Assembly (NCBI RefSeq): GCF_000799715.1
Contig: NZ_JUHG01000001.1
Coordinates: forward strand, 186,001-250,000
DNA from: Martinezella rhizogenes
Lineage (GTDB): Bacteria > Pseudomonadota > Alphaproteobacteria > Rhizobiales > Rhizobiaceae
Length of the DNA stretch: 64,000 nucleotides
Direction of reading: 5' to 3'
Shown: one piece after another, positions 24,755 to 34,057 of the stretch
Layout of the letters: every line of letters begins with the position of its first letter
Position numbering within the stretch: position 1 is the first letter of the stretch
Program-made: the position numbers and the translations under genes
Notes under the pieces: generated by a model
What the model saw: only the letters and a program-made list of their open reading frames with translations
Told to the model about the DNA's origin: nothing
Databases searched by the model: none

Positions 24755-27088
24755 TTAAGGCAAGCGATAGGCGATGACATAGTCGCCGGGCTTGGTGCCG
24801 ACCGAACCATGACCGCCCGCCACCATGAGGACATATTGCTTGTCGCCAGCCGTATACGTCATTGGCGTCGACTGGCCGCCGGCCGGCAGACGGGCCTCCC
24901 AGAGCTGTCGTCCGGTCGTGACGTCATAGGCGCGCAGATAATTGTCGACTGCGGCCCCTAAGAAGGCGACGCCGCCCTTGGTGACGATCGGCCCGCCGAT
25001 GCCGGGCACACCGACCTTGAAGGGCAGTGGCAGCGGCGTCATGTCATGCACCGTGCCGTTCTTGTGCTTGTAGGCGATCTTGCCGGTCTTGAGATCGGCG
25101 CCGGCGACATAGCCCCATGGCGGTGCCTGGCAGGGAATGCCGAGCGGTCCGAGGAACGGACCCATAAAGACCCCGTACGGCGCGCCATCGTTCCGGTTCA
25201 GGCCCTGTTCGCTGCCTTTCTGGTCCTGACCTCTCGGCGGAATATCCGCGCGGGGAACGAGCCTCGAGGTGAAGGCGAGGTAGGTCGGCATGCCGAACAT
25301 GATCTGGCGCTCGGGGTCGACGGCGACACTGCCCCAGTTGAAGGTGCCGAAATTGCCGGGATAGATGATCGAGCCTTCAAGCGACGGTGGCGTATAGCGG
25401 CCCTCATATTTGTAGCGGTGGAAGGCGATGCGGCAAGCGAGCTGATCGAACAGCGAGACGCCCCACATGTCCTTTTCCTGCAGCGGCGGCGGCGAGAAGG
25501 TGAGGTCCGAGATCGGCTGCGTCGGAGCGGTGTGATCCTCGGGGATGGCGCCGCCCGGAGCCGGTATCTCCTTGAAGGGGATGAGCGGCTCGCCGGTACG
25601 CCTATCGAGCACATAGATGTCGCCCTGCTTGGTGGAGGCGACGAGTGCCGGCACCACCGAACCATCCGATTTGGTCATGTCGAAGAGCACGGGCTGGGCC
25701 GGCACGTCCATGTCCCAGAGATCATGGTGCACGAATTGCTGTACCCATTTGAGCTGGCCGGTGTTGATATCCAGCGCCACCACGGAGGAGGAGAAGCGCT
25801 CGACATTCGCGCTGCGGCCCATGCCCAGCTGATCGGGAACCTGGTTGCCGAGCGGGATATAGATCAGGCCCAGCGCCTCATCGACGCTCGATACCGACCA
25901 GCTGTTCGGCGAATTGGTGGTGTATGTCTGTCCTGCCGGCAGGGGCGTGGTTTGATCCGGGTTACCGGAGTCCCAGTTCCAGACACGCGCGCCGGTCTTG
26001 ATATCGAAAGCGCGAATGACGCCGGATTGCTCCTGGGTGGAGTAATTGTCGTTGACGGCCCCGCCGACGATAATCTTGCCCGCCACGGCGACAGGCGGCG
26101 AGGTCGAGTAGTAGTAGCCGGCCGGATTATACTTCATCCCGGTTTCGAGATGGAGCACGCCCTGATCGGCGAAGCTCGTGCAGACCTTGCCATCGGCCGC
26201 GTCCAGCGCGATCAGCCGCGCGTCTGAGGTCGGCAGGTAGACGCGGTCGGCGCAGGGCGCACCGGCTGCGGCGGCCTGATCATGATAGTATGTGACCCCT
26301 CGGCATGTCTGATGCTGGCGATCCGGGTTCATTCCGGAATTGGAGTCAAACCGCCATTTTTCCTTGCCGCTGACCGCATCGAGCGCGATCGCCAGATTAT
26401 GCGGCGTGCACAGGTAAAGCGTATCACCCACCTTGAGCGGCGTCACCTGATAGGTCGTCTCGCCGATATCGTCGGGGCGCTTCACGTCACCGGTTTGATA
26501 TCGCCAGACCTCCTGCAGGTTGGCGACATTCTGGACATTGATCTGGTCGAGCGGCGAGTAGCGCTGGCCGTAAGGCGTGCGGCCATATTGGTGCCATTCG
26601 CCATTCGGCACATCGCCGCCCATGGGTGCGTTGGCCGCGACAGTGGTCGGCAGATCTCCGGAAAGATCGTGCGGATCGGTGGTCATCGAGTAACCGGCGA
26701 CGACGATAGCCGCAAGCAGAGGTATCGCAAGCGGCCAGGGACTGGAGGCATATTGCACGCCGTCGAGGCTGCGGAAGCCGAGCGGGCGCCGGATCCAAGG
26801 CGTCAACAGCCAAAGACCGATCAGAATGACCAGGCCGCCGCGCGGGCCGAGCTGCCACCAATCGAAACCAACTTCCCAGATCGCCCAGCCAAGTGCCGCC
26901 AGTACAAAGATCGCATAGAGCCAAAGAGCGGCAGCCTTGCGCATGAACAGCAATATCGCTGTCAGGAGGAATATGACGCCGGCAAAGAGATAAAAGAAAC
27001 TGCCGCCAAGCAGGACGAGCCACAGCCCGCCGCCGCCGAGCGCCAGTCCGATAAGCGCCAGAACTAACGATGTGATTCCGATGGCCAT
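24755..27088 (-). CDS. gcd: Membrane-bound PQQ-dependent glucose/quinate-type dehydrogenase
   Basis: 777 residues, the usual length for this family. The first ~140 residues are five hydrophobic segments that anchor it and carry ubiquinone; the rest is the periplasmic eight-bladed PQQ propeller, with repeats such as GDTLYLCTPHNLAIALDAVSGKEKWRF, HHDLWDMDVPAQPVLFD, YVLDRRTGEPL and NYLRAYDVTTGRQLWEARLPAGGQSTPMTY. It oxidises glucose (or quinate/shikimate) in the periplasm and passes electrons to ubiquinone; gluconate release can dissolve mineral phosphate. No pqq biosynthesis genes are in the window. Single-gene unit. Confidence 0.92.
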   Translation of the reverse strand: MAIGITSLVLALIGLALGGGGLWLVLLGGSFFYLFAGVIFLLTAILLFMRKAAALWLYAIFVLAALGWAIWEVGFDWWQLGPRGGLVILIGLWLLTPWIRRPLGFRSLDGVQYASSPWPLAIPLLAAIVVAGYSMTTDPHDLSGDLPTTVAANAPMGGDVPNGEWHQYGRTPYGQRYSPLDQINVQNVANLQEVWRYQTGDVKRPDDIGETTYQVTPLKVGDTLYLCTPHNLAIALDAVSGKEKWRFDSNSGMNPDRQHQTCRGVTYYHDQAAAAGAPCADRVYLPTSDARLIALDAADGKVCTSFADQGVLHLETGMKYNPAGYYYSTSPPVAVAGKIIVGGAVNDNYSTQEQSGVIRAFDIKTGARVWNWDSGNPDQTTPLPAGQTYTTNSPNSWSVSSVDEALGLIYIPLGNQVPDQLGMGRSANVERFSSSVVALDINTGQLKWVQQFVHHDLWDMDVPAQPVLFDMTKSDGSVVPALVASTKQGDIYVLDRRTGEPLIPFKEIPAPGGAIPEDHTAPTQPISDLTFSPPPLQEKDMWGVSLFDQLACRIAFHRYKYEGRYTPPSLEGSIIYPGNFGTFNWGSVAVDPERQIMFGMPTYLAFTSRLVPRADIPPRGQDQKGSEQGLNRNDGAPYGVFMGPFLGPLGIPCQAPPWGYVAGADLKTGKIAYKHKNGTVHDMTPLPLPFKVGVPGIGGPIVTKGGVAFLGAAVDNYLRAYDVTTGRQLWEARLPAGGQSTPMTYTAGDKQYVLMVAGGHGSVGTKPGDYVIAYRLP

Positions 27089-27444
27089 GATCTACTCCAG
27101 TCTATCCGCCGAATTGACAGTGATTGATCGAGGGTAAGCGGCAACGATTGATCATGATCCCTGTCGGGATCGAATGTCCGGCGTAGCCGAAGGTCGCAAG
27201 GCAATGAAGGCGTTGATTCGAGTGTGACGGCCCTCAGCGATTTCGAATCGATCCATCGAATTCCCCAAAACGGAGTTTGAACGCCACGAGTGCAGAAATG
27301 TTCCATCCCAGCGGGTAATTCAAGCGCGACGAGCCACGCTCGAATCTATTAACAGACGTAGTTAAATTTTTAACAACTTTTGCGAATACTAATGGAAGCA
27401 GAGGCAGGATCAAGGGGTTCTGCGTCACTGCTGGAGGAAACGCG
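27089..27444. promoter_or_regulatory. gcd upstream region
   Basis: This 356-bp gap holds no supported gene. GATTGATC is repeated directly at 27122-27129 and 27146-27153, and the second copy runs into the palindrome GATCATGATC (27150-27159). These lie 30-70 bases before the gcd start and are candidate regulatory sites. An AT-rich stretch near 27350-27390 could be a promoter for the small plus-strand frame at 27445. Confidence 0.3.
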
Positions 27445-27633
27445 ATGAATTTGAAGATCGTCACCGCTCAGTCGGAAGTGGAAACCGATGATACCGGAAC
27501 CTATCCGGACGGTCTGGTCGAGGAAAATCGTGTTGACCTGTCTTTGAGCCGCGAAAGACTGCACCGCAGATCCCATGAGCGCGACTACGGCGCTGGCAAA
27601 CGAACCGCGCCGCTTCCGGTCGGCCTGGTATAG
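27445..27633 (+). CDS. Possible small protein (62 aa), unrecognised
   Basis: A 62-codon frame with an unusually good ribosome site, GGAGGAAA four bases before ATG, and an AT-rich stretch upstream. The product begins MNLKIVTAQSEVETDDTGTY, is rich in charged residues and has no membrane segment. No family recognised. It could be a genuine small gene or the 5' remnant of a longer gene cut off here. The stop is followed by 57 bases before the minus-strand esterase stop. Confidence 0.3.
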   Translation: MNLKIVTAQSEVETDDTGTYPDGLVEENRVDLSLSRERLHRRSHERDYGAGKRTAPLPVGLV

Positions 27634-27690
27634 AAAGATACGCGAGGGAACTCCGCCGCCTGCGCGCATAAGTCCGGCAAAGTCTCTTCG

Positions 27691-28419
27691 TCATATATAC
27701 AGCGGCATCATCTTGCGCCAGGCGCCCGCCCGATGGGCACGTCCATCCCAGATATGCAGGTGATGATCGATCCGTTTGTCGGCCAGAAGCCGGCTGAGAT
27801 GACGATTGTTGTCGAGAAATGGATCGGCGTCGCCGATGACAAGCACGATGTCGATCTCGCGCAGCTTCCGCAGCCGCCATTCGCAGGTAAGGCCTGGTAG
27901 AAAATGCGTCGGAGTGTGGAAATAGACCGCATCATCGTAATAGCCGTCGAACAGATCTCCAAAGGATTCGACCTTCATCGTCAGATCGTAGCGGCCGGAA
28001 AAGGCGACGAGCTTGCGAAAGAGGTGAGGGTGACGAAAGACGAGGCTGGCGGCCTGGAATGCGCCAAGGCTGCAGCCGTGCACGATGATGCAATCATTAG
28101 GATTTTTCTCTGCCATCAGCGGCAGCACTTCGTGCAGGATATAGTCCTCGAAGGCAGCGTGCCGGCGAATGCGTTCAGCCGGATGGCGTTGGAACCCATA
28201 GAAGGTCTCGGTAGCCAGGCCCTCGATACAGTAGAGCTGCAGATCTCCGGCTTCCAGTTTGTCGGCAAGGCTGGCGACGATGCCCAGCTGTTCATATTCC
28301 CAGAACCGCCCATCCCGAGTCGGAAACATCAGCACCTTGGCGCCGGCGTGACCAAACACCAGCAGTTCCATCTCTCGATGCAGTCGCTGGCTGTGCCAGC
28401 GCAGATATTCGCGGTTCAT
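27691..28419 (-). CDS. Esterase-family alpha/beta hydrolase
   Basis: 242 residues, cytoplasmic (no signal peptide). The fold resembles the esterase-D/PF00756 group: VLMFPTRDGRFWEYEQLG, the nucleophile elbow HGCSLGAFQA, the acid region VIGDADPFLDNNRHLS, and a C-terminal histidine in WDGRAHRAGAWRK. Its start overlaps the end of the acetylxylan-esterase-like gene by four bases (ATGA), so both are translated together. It probably removes acyl groups from imported plant oligosaccharides, given the GH42 and CUT1 genes nearby; this is contextual. Confidence 0.75.
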   Translation of the reverse strand: MNREYLRWHSQRLHREMELLVFGHAGAKVLMFPTRDGRFWEYEQLGIVASLADKLEAGDLQLYCIEGLATETFYGFQRHPAERIRRHAAFEDYILHEVLPLMAEKNPNDCIIVHGCSLGAFQAASLVFRHPHLFRKLVAFSGRYDLTMKVESFGDLFDGYYDDAVYFHTPTHFLPGLTCEWRLRKLREIDIVLVIGDADPFLDNNRHLSRLLADKRIDHHLHIWDGRAHRAGAWRKMMPLYI

Positions 28420-29375
28420 GGCACCTTGAAAAATTGCCCCACCTTTTCGCGGAGATGCAGGCTTTGCTCAGCGCTGTCAGGATAATCGAAATGGCCGGCC
28501 TCGAGAATGAAGATTTCATTAAATTTCGGCGACGCGTTTGCCACGGCGAACTGACAGGGCGGCGCCACAGCCGGATCGAAGAGGGCGGGCGCAATGAGCA
28601 TAGGCACCTTGATGCGGGTCGCCGCGCTTGCCGCATCGAACAGGCGCAAGCTCTCGAGCATGCTTCCGTGTTCTTTTTGGTAAGCCTGGACGGAATCGGC
28701 GCTGCCGACCGTCGGCAAACTCAGCCATAAGGGCCGGTGCCCGAAGGTCGGGACGACCAGGTGCCCGCGATCGATCCGGTCATCGAACGGGATCGCCAGC
28801 GCCCCGATGCCGCCGCCGAAGCTGATGCCGCTATAGCCGATATGCCCCGCGAGCCACGGATAGAGATCGACAAGCGTCGAGACGGCAATACACAGATCAT
28901 CGACGCAGCCGCCGATAATATAGCGATCGGGCTTGTCGATATCGTAGAGCACATGCCCGGCCGGGTCCGACGGTATCGGCGGACGGGCGCTGCGAGACAG
29001 GCCGCGACAGCAGGGAAACAATATGGCCGTCTCTTTCACCGGCAGATCGAAGTCGGGCAGATCCCTCCCACCATAGCCATGGCCAACGACAAGGCCGCGC
29101 CGCACCTGTCCCTTGCGAGGAAGCAGCAGCCAGCCACCGATCGGAAACGAGCCGGTCGACGAATAGGTGATGTCGAAAACATGCCAGTCGGGATGATGGG
29201 TCTTGCTGCGGCGAAGCTGCGGCTGCGGGTCGACGGCGATCGCACGACGATACCGCTCCTTCCAGAAATCATCAAAGCCCGGCGGCGCCTTCGGCGGCTT
29301 GATGGCAAGAAGCTGCTCAAGCTGCATGCCGTAGGTGGGGTCGAAGGCAAAAGGATGGGTTATCGGAACGCTCAT
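28416..29375 (-). CDS. Acetylxylan-esterase-like deacetylase (AXE1/cephalosporin-C deacetylase family)
   Basis: 319 residues with the AXE1 layout: N-terminal PPGFDDFWKERYRRA, GWLLLPRKG, VVGHGYGGRD, the nucleophile motif GYSGISFGGG, acid region LIAPALFDPAVAPP, and catalytic histidine in EAGHFDYPD. No signal peptide, so it acts on oligosaccharides after uptake. It lies 60 bases after the ROK regulator gene on the same strand and is coupled to the next esterase. A regulator, two deacylases, an importer and a beta-galactosidase together suggest use of acetylated galactan-type or xylan-type hemicellulose fragments. Confidence 0.83.
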   Translation of the reverse strand: MSVPITHPFAFDPTYGMQLEQLLAIKPPKAPPGFDDFWKERYRRAIAVDPQPQLRRSKTHHPDWHVFDITYSSTGSFPIGGWLLLPRKGQVRRGLVVGHGYGGRDLPDFDLPVKETAILFPCCRGLSRSARPPIPSDPAGHVLYDIDKPDRYIIGGCVDDLCIAVSTLVDLYPWLAGHIGYSGISFGGGIGALAIPFDDRIDRGHLVVPTFGHRPLWLSLPTVGSADSVQAYQKEHGSMLESLRLFDAASAATRIKVPMLIAPALFDPAVAPPCQFAVANASPKFNEIFILEAGHFDYPDSAEQSLHLREKVGQFFKVP

Positions 29376-29435
29376 GCGACGGTTGTCTCGTGAAAGGGCA
29401 GGCGGTGCAAGGCCGAAGCTGCACCCCTCCGGTTT

Positions 29436-30641
29436 CTACGCCGCCGTCGTATTGGCCAGCGCCTCGGTATTTCCCGTCGTGCCGCTTGATGTCTCGAAGT
29501 CGAAGAATTTCTGCGTAACGAGGGCGGCCGCTCCCCGCGCCCAGGAATTGTCCTCCCAGTCCGGAAGCAGAGGTGGCGATGTGCGAAAAGTGTGGGCGGC
29601 CAGGGTCGACCTCAGTGGTCCTAAAAACCCCTCACCAAACGACACAGCTTCACCGCCGACGACGATCACTTCGGGATCGGTGACATTGACGAGGTTTGCC
29701 AGGGCCTTTCCGATCCCGACGCCCGCTTCCCTAAGAATATTACCAACGGCTGGCTCACCCTCTTCAATCGCCTTAAGCATCTCCGGTAAGCCACCGCTAT
29801 CGTTGCGATTTGTCGATTCACGCCATGTCCTCAGCATCGACGTCTGAGAATGATAGGCCATGAGACAGCCGCGCTTACCGCATTCGCAAACACGGCCATT
29901 TTCTTCATGCAGCGTATGGCCGAACTTACCGGCGGCGCCATTGGCGCCGCGATAGAGCTTGCCCTCGATGATCAGCGCACAGCTGATGCCGACGCCGATG
30001 GCAAGCACGGCCATATTGCGATGCTGCCGCCCCACGCCGAAGAGCTGCTGGGCGATGGCATAGGCGTTCGTGTCGTCCTCCAGCCAGACAGGCACCTTGA
30101 CCTTCTGCGCCAATATCGAGGCGAGGGGAACGTTGTTCCAGTTGAAGCGATGGCTGCGCACGCAGGTTGCCTGATCATTGCCGATGACGCCGGGCATGGA
30201 AATTCCGATGCCCGCGAGCTGTGCACTTGGCCGGGCGGCATATTGCACGAGCAAGGGAACCGCCGCGGCAAGTGTTTTCGCGACGTTTTCCGGATCATGG
30301 TCTGCGAGCGTCAGCCGCATCGATCCGAGGGGGTTGGTGGCAAGGTCGGTGATAACGCATTCGACCGAGCCAACCATTAGTTTAAAACCAATCGCCAACC
30401 CATTGGTATAATTGATTTCGACAGGGATAGGGCGACGCCCTGAGAACCCCGCTACGGCCTTGCCTTCGGTGACATGGCCCTCCTCTATCAGGTCGGCGAT
30501 GACGAAGGTCACGGCTGCCGGGCTGAGGCCGGTAATCGTCGCGATCTCCGCGCGGCTCCTCGGTCCCTCCTGCCTCAACAGGTTGAGAATGAGCCGCCGG
30601 TTCATGGCGCGCGAAGTGCTTTGGTCGCCTTTCAGCTTCAC
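29436..30641 (-). CDS. ROK-family transcriptional regulator (XylR/NagC-like)
   Basis: 401 residues. An N-terminal winged helix (RRLILNLLRQEGPRSRAEIATITGLSPAAV) precedes a sugar-kinase-like ROK domain with the zinc-binding CECGKRGCLMAY and ATP-loop-like segments (VLAIGVGISCALIIEGKLYRGANGAAGKFGH). ROK regulators sense sugars and usually repress sugar-uptake operons. It is divergent from the CUT1 importer operon and upstream of two esterase genes, so it likely controls both directions. A perfect palindrome lies just before its start. Confidence 0.88.
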   Translation of the reverse strand: MKLKGDQSTSRAMNRRLILNLLRQEGPRSRAEIATITGLSPAAVTFVIADLIEEGHVTEGKAVAGFSGRRPIPVEINYTNGLAIGFKLMVGSVECVITDLATNPLGSMRLTLADHDPENVAKTLAAAVPLLVQYAARPSAQLAGIGISMPGVIGNDQATCVRSHRFNWNNVPLASILAQKVKVPVWLEDDTNAYAIAQQLFGVGRQHRNMAVLAIGVGISCALIIEGKLYRGANGAAGKFGHTLHEENGRVCECGKRGCLMAYHSQTSMLRTWRESTNRNDSGGLPEMLKAIEEGEPAVGNILREAGVGIGKALANLVNVTDPEVIVVGGEAVSFGEGFLGPLRSTLAAHTFRTSPPLLPDWEDNSWARGAAALVTQKFFDFETSSGTTGNTEALANTTAA

Positions 30642-30653
30642 GGTTTCTCTTTC

Positions 30654-30670
30654 TTAATTTTGTAAATTAA
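30654..30670. promoter_or_regulatory. Candidate ROK operator
   Basis: TTAATTT-TGT-AAATTAA is a perfect inverted repeat 13 bases before the ROK gene start, in the divergent gap. AT-rich dyads with this look are typical for NagC/Mlc/XylR-type regulators. A second small dyad, GTCTG-TTT-CAGAC, lies at 30678-30690. Autoregulation and control of the importer are inferred. Confidence 0.5.
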
Positions 30671-30917
30671 TTATTGCGTCTGTTTCAGACTTATGCATAA
30701 CTTCACCCGTCGATCAACATCCGGCCGTGTGCAAGCACGAAGAAGTCAGAAAAAGGGACTCACAGCTTCACGAACCCAAATATCCGGGCAGCACATTCGC
30801 TGCCTCGGCGGGTTTATTGCGGCCATGCGTCCGGAGGTAAACGGAAAACGCTCGGAGGGCGTCCCGCTGGCTCATCGGCTGAGGGTGGAGACAGGCGTTA
30901 AAACGGGAGGAATTCAC

Positions 30918-32189
30918 ATGACTTTCAATTTGCTTGGAAGGCCGTCGAGCCGACGCACCTTTTTAATGGGGGCAGGGGCGGTTTCCGCCACGGCTCTGGC
31001 AGGCTTTCCCATGCCGGCGATTGCGCAGGCGCAGGATATCAATATCATTTCCGACGAGAACAATGCCGACGCGCTGGCGATCCTGCGCAAGATCGGCGAT
31101 GACTTCGGTAAGCAGGCCGGCGTCAAGGTCGTGATCAACAATATGGACCACGAGGCTCATAAGACCGCGATCCGCAACTATCTGGTCGCCGGCGCGCCGG
31201 ATATCTGCTTCTGGTTTTCCGGAAACCGCATGCGGGCCTTCGTCAAGCGTGGCCTTTTCGACGACATTTCCGATCTCTTTGAGAAAGAGAAATACAAGGA
31301 TGTCCTCGGCCCGACGGCAGGTTCCGTCACCGTCGACGGCAAGCAATATGGCCTGCCGACCGGCGGCACGCTCTGGGGCATGTTCTATCGCAAGGATGTC
31401 TTTGGCCAACTCGGCGCAACGGCGCCGGCGAACTGGGATGACTTCCTGGCATACGGCGCCAAATGCAAAAGCGCGAACCTGACGCCGATCGCCATGGGTA
31501 CCAAGGAATTGTGGCCAGCGGCCGGCTGGTTTGACCAGATGAACCTGCGCATCAACGGCCTCGACAAGCATATGGCGCTGATGAACGGCGAGATGAGCTA
31601 TCTCGATCCGGCGCTGAAGCCCGTCTTCGACCAGTGGGAAACATTGATCAAGCAGGGCTTCTTCACACCGGACAATACCTCCTTCGGCTGGCAGGAGGCG
31701 GGCGCGCTTCTGGCACAGAAAAAGGCGGGGATGATGAACCTCGGTGCCTTCGTCCGCTACGCCTTCCCGAAAGAGGATCTCGAACAGCTTGCTTTCGCGC
31801 CGTTCCCGACGATCGACCCGAAGGTCGGCCGTTTCGAGGAGTTTTCGCTGAATTCGGTTCATATTCCGGCAAACGCGAAGAACAAGCAGGGCGCGCGCGA
31901 GTTCCTGGCCTACTTCTACCGCCCGGAAAATCTCGGCCCCTATCTGGAACCCGGCGGCAACGTCCCGCCGCGCAATGACCTGCCGCCGAGCAAGGACCCG
32001 CTGGTCAACGCCGCCGTCGATGTACTGAAGACGCTGCAGGGCACCTCGCAATATTACGACCGCGACAGCGATCCCGACATGGCGCAAGCCGGCCTCTCCG
32101 GCTTCCAGGAATTCATGGCGAAGCCGGAACGGCGCAACGCCATCCTGCAGCGGCTCGAAGGTACGCGCAAGCGTATCTACAAGCTCTAG
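30918..32189 (+). CDS. Carbohydrate (CUT1) ABC substrate-binding protein
   Basis: 423 residues from ATG 30918, with GGGAGG seven bases upstream. The N-terminus has a twin-arginine-type signal (SSRRTFLMGAGAVSATALAG, cut near AIAQA), suggesting Tat export. The family-1 solute-binding fold shows as YGLPTGGTLWGMFYRKDVFGQLG, GKRMxxF-like GNRMRAFVKRGLFDDISDLF and KKAGMMNLGAFVRYAFP. It starts the importer-plus-beta-galactosidase operon. The expected ligand is a galactose-containing oligosaccharide. Confidence 0.88.
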   Translation: MTFNLLGRPSSRRTFLMGAGAVSATALAGFPMPAIAQAQDINIISDENNADALAILRKIGDDFGKQAGVKVVINNMDHEAHKTAIRNYLVAGAPDICFWFSGNRMRAFVKRGLFDDISDLFEKEKYKDVLGPTAGSVTVDGKQYGLPTGGTLWGMFYRKDVFGQLGATAPANWDDFLAYGAKCKSANLTPIAMGTKELWPAAGWFDQMNLRINGLDKHMALMNGEMSYLDPALKPVFDQWETLIKQGFFTPDNTSFGWQEAGALLAQKKAGMMNLGAFVRYAFPKEDLEQLAFAPFPTIDPKVGRFEEFSLNSVHIPANAKNKQGAREFLAYFYRPENLGPYLEPGGNVPPRNDLPPSKDPLVNAAVDVLKTLQGTSQYYDRDSDPDMAQAGLSGFQEFMAKPERRNAILQRLEGTRKRIYKL

Positions 32190-32254
32190 CTTTTCCTCCC
32201 AGCGACCGAGAGGCGGGGCCGCGGCTCCGCCTCCCCATATCGATAGAGGATAAA

Positions 32255-33139
32255 ATGACGACATTTTGGCGCTACCATCGCTGGTGGCTCACCCCGACTT
32301 TGCTGATTTTACCGGCCGCCATTCTCTTTTCCGTCGTGATCCTGTGGTCGGCGATCGAGAGTATCTGGATCAGCTTTCACGATTGGGATGGCTTCAGCCC
32401 GATGGTCTGGATCGGCCTCGGCAATTACGCCGAGCTGTTCAACGACCCTCAATTCTACGTTTCCCTGAAGAACAATGTCATCTGGCTGGTCATGTTCATG
32501 GCAGCACCACCCTTGGGGCTGGCGATCGCGCTTCTCGTCAACCAGAAGATCCGCGGCATGCGGCTGATGAAGTCTCTATTCTTCATCCCGCTGGTGCTGG
32601 CCTCCGTTGCCGTCGGCGTCGTTTTCACCTGGGTTTATACTCCGCAACTGGGGCTGCTCGCCCTGATCTTCGGCTTCTTCGGTGCGACGGCACCGGCGCT
32701 GCTCTCCAATGAGCATCTCGTGACCTTCGCGATCGTCATCGCCGCCCTCTGGCCACAGATCGCCTTCTGCATGGTTCTCTACCTCGCCGGCCTCAACAAT
32801 CTCAGCGAAGAGCTGATCGGCGCGGGCAGGGTGGATGGGGCGAGGGGCTGGAACATGCTGCGGCATATCGTTCTGCCGCAGCTGACACAGGTCACCTTCA
32901 TCGCCATTGCCGTCACAGTCGTAGGGGCTCTCCGGTCCTTCGACATGGTCTCGGTCATGACCCAGGGCGGACCGTTCGGCTCCTCCGAAGTGCTCGCCTA
33001 TCAGATGTTCGAACAATCGATCTTCTCCTACCGCTTCGGCTATGGCGCAGCGATCGCTTCGGTTCTGTTCGTGATCATGGCGGTGTTCATCGTCTGGTAC
33101 CTCACGCGGATCATCCGCATCGAAGAAAGAGGGGCCTGA
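32255..33139 (+). CDS. Carbohydrate (CUT1) ABC permease, MalF/UgpA-like
   Basis: 294 residues, about six membrane segments (first near residues 12-33) and an EAA-type loop LIGAGRVDGARGWNMLRHIVLPQ. It follows the binding-protein gene by 65 bases and overlaps the second permease by one base (TGATG), so translation is coupled. It forms the channel with the next protein. Confidence 0.88.
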   Translation: MTTFWRYHRWWLTPTLLILPAAILFSVVILWSAIESIWISFHDWDGFSPMVWIGLGNYAELFNDPQFYVSLKNNVIWLVMFMAAPPLGLAIALLVNQKIRGMRLMKSLFFIPLVLASVAVGVVFTWVYTPQLGLLALIFGFFGATAPALLSNEHLVTFAIVIAALWPQIAFCMVLYLAGLNNLSEELIGAGRVDGARGWNMLRHIVLPQLTQVTFIAIAVTVVGALRSFDMVSVMTQGGPFGSSEVLAYQMFEQSIFSYRFGYGAAIASVLFVIMAVFIVWYLTRIIRIEERGA

Positions 33140-33990
33140 TGTATCCGCGCCCGATCCCCGAAGATGCCATCTGGCAGCGCCGCTTCTATTTCACCGCCGT
33201 CCTCGCCATCCTGATCCTGTGGCTGTGCCCGCTGTTTGCCGTCATCCTCACCTCGTTCCGCTCGACGCAGGACGTCATGGGCGGCAATCTCTGGGGCTGG
33301 CCGACGCAGTTCGGCCTGATCGACAACTACACCTCCGTCTTCACCCAGACGCCGATGGCGCGCTATTTCCTCAACAGTTTGATGATCACCATTCCCTCGG
33401 TCATCGGTGTGCTGATCATGAGCACGCTCGCCGGTTTCGTTCTGGCGCGCTACCGCTTTCGCGGCAATATGCTGGTTTTCGCGCTCTTCGTCGGCGGCAA
33501 TTTCCTGCCCTATCAAATCATGATGATACCGGTGCGCGATCTGATGGTGCGGATCGGCCTTTATGACACACCGGCAGCGCTGATCATCTTCCATATCGCC
33601 TTTCAGACCGGCTTTGCGACGCTGTTCATGCGCAACTTCATCGCAGCCTTGCCGGATGAATTGTTCCAGGCGGCAAGGGCGGAGGGAGCGTCGCCGTTTC
33701 AGACGCTCGTGCATGTGGTGATCCCGCTGGTTCGCCCGGCGCTGGCAGCACTTGCGATCCTGATCTTCACCTTCGTCTGGAACGACTATTTCTGGGCGGT
33801 GGTGCTGACGGTGAGCGATACGGTCAAGCCGGTGACCGCCGGGCTTGCCAATCTGCGCGGCGAATGGGTCTCCGCCTGGAACCTGATCTCGGCCGGCACG
33901 ATTATCGTCGCTGTGCCGCCCGTCATCATGTTCTTCCTGATGCAGCGGCACTTTATCGCCGGGCTCACCATGGGGGCGGTGAAGGGATGA
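33139..33990 (+). CDS. Carbohydrate (CUT1) ABC permease, MalG/UgpE-like
   Basis: 283 residues with an N-terminal membrane segment (residues about 14-35), the LTSFRSTQDVM stretch typical of MalG-type proteins, and an EAA loop ELFQAARAEGASPFQTLVHVVIP. It ends about 68 bases before the ATPase gene. It pairs with the preceding permease. Confidence 0.88.
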   Translation: MYPRPIPEDAIWQRRFYFTAVLAILILWLCPLFAVILTSFRSTQDVMGGNLWGWPTQFGLIDNYTSVFTQTPMARYFLNSLMITIPSVIGVLIMSTLAGFVLARYRFRGNMLVFALFVGGNFLPYQIMMIPVRDLMVRIGLYDTPAALIIFHIAFQTGFATLFMRNFIAALPDELFQAARAEGASPFQTLVHVVIPLVRPALAALAILIFTFVWNDYFWAVVLTVSDTVKPVTAGLANLRGEWVSAWNLISAGTIIVAVPPVIMFFLMQRHFIAGLTMGAVKG

Positions 33991-34057
33991 TGATCTTGTC
34001 CGACGCAATCGCCCATCTCGCCCTTTGTGCCAATCCTTTCTTTGCGAGCCGAAAAGC

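Noticed and set aside
27370..27669. 99-codon minus-strand frame overlapping the small plus-strand frame at 27445
   Set aside because: No ribosome site and no recognisable features; the opposite strand has the better start signal.
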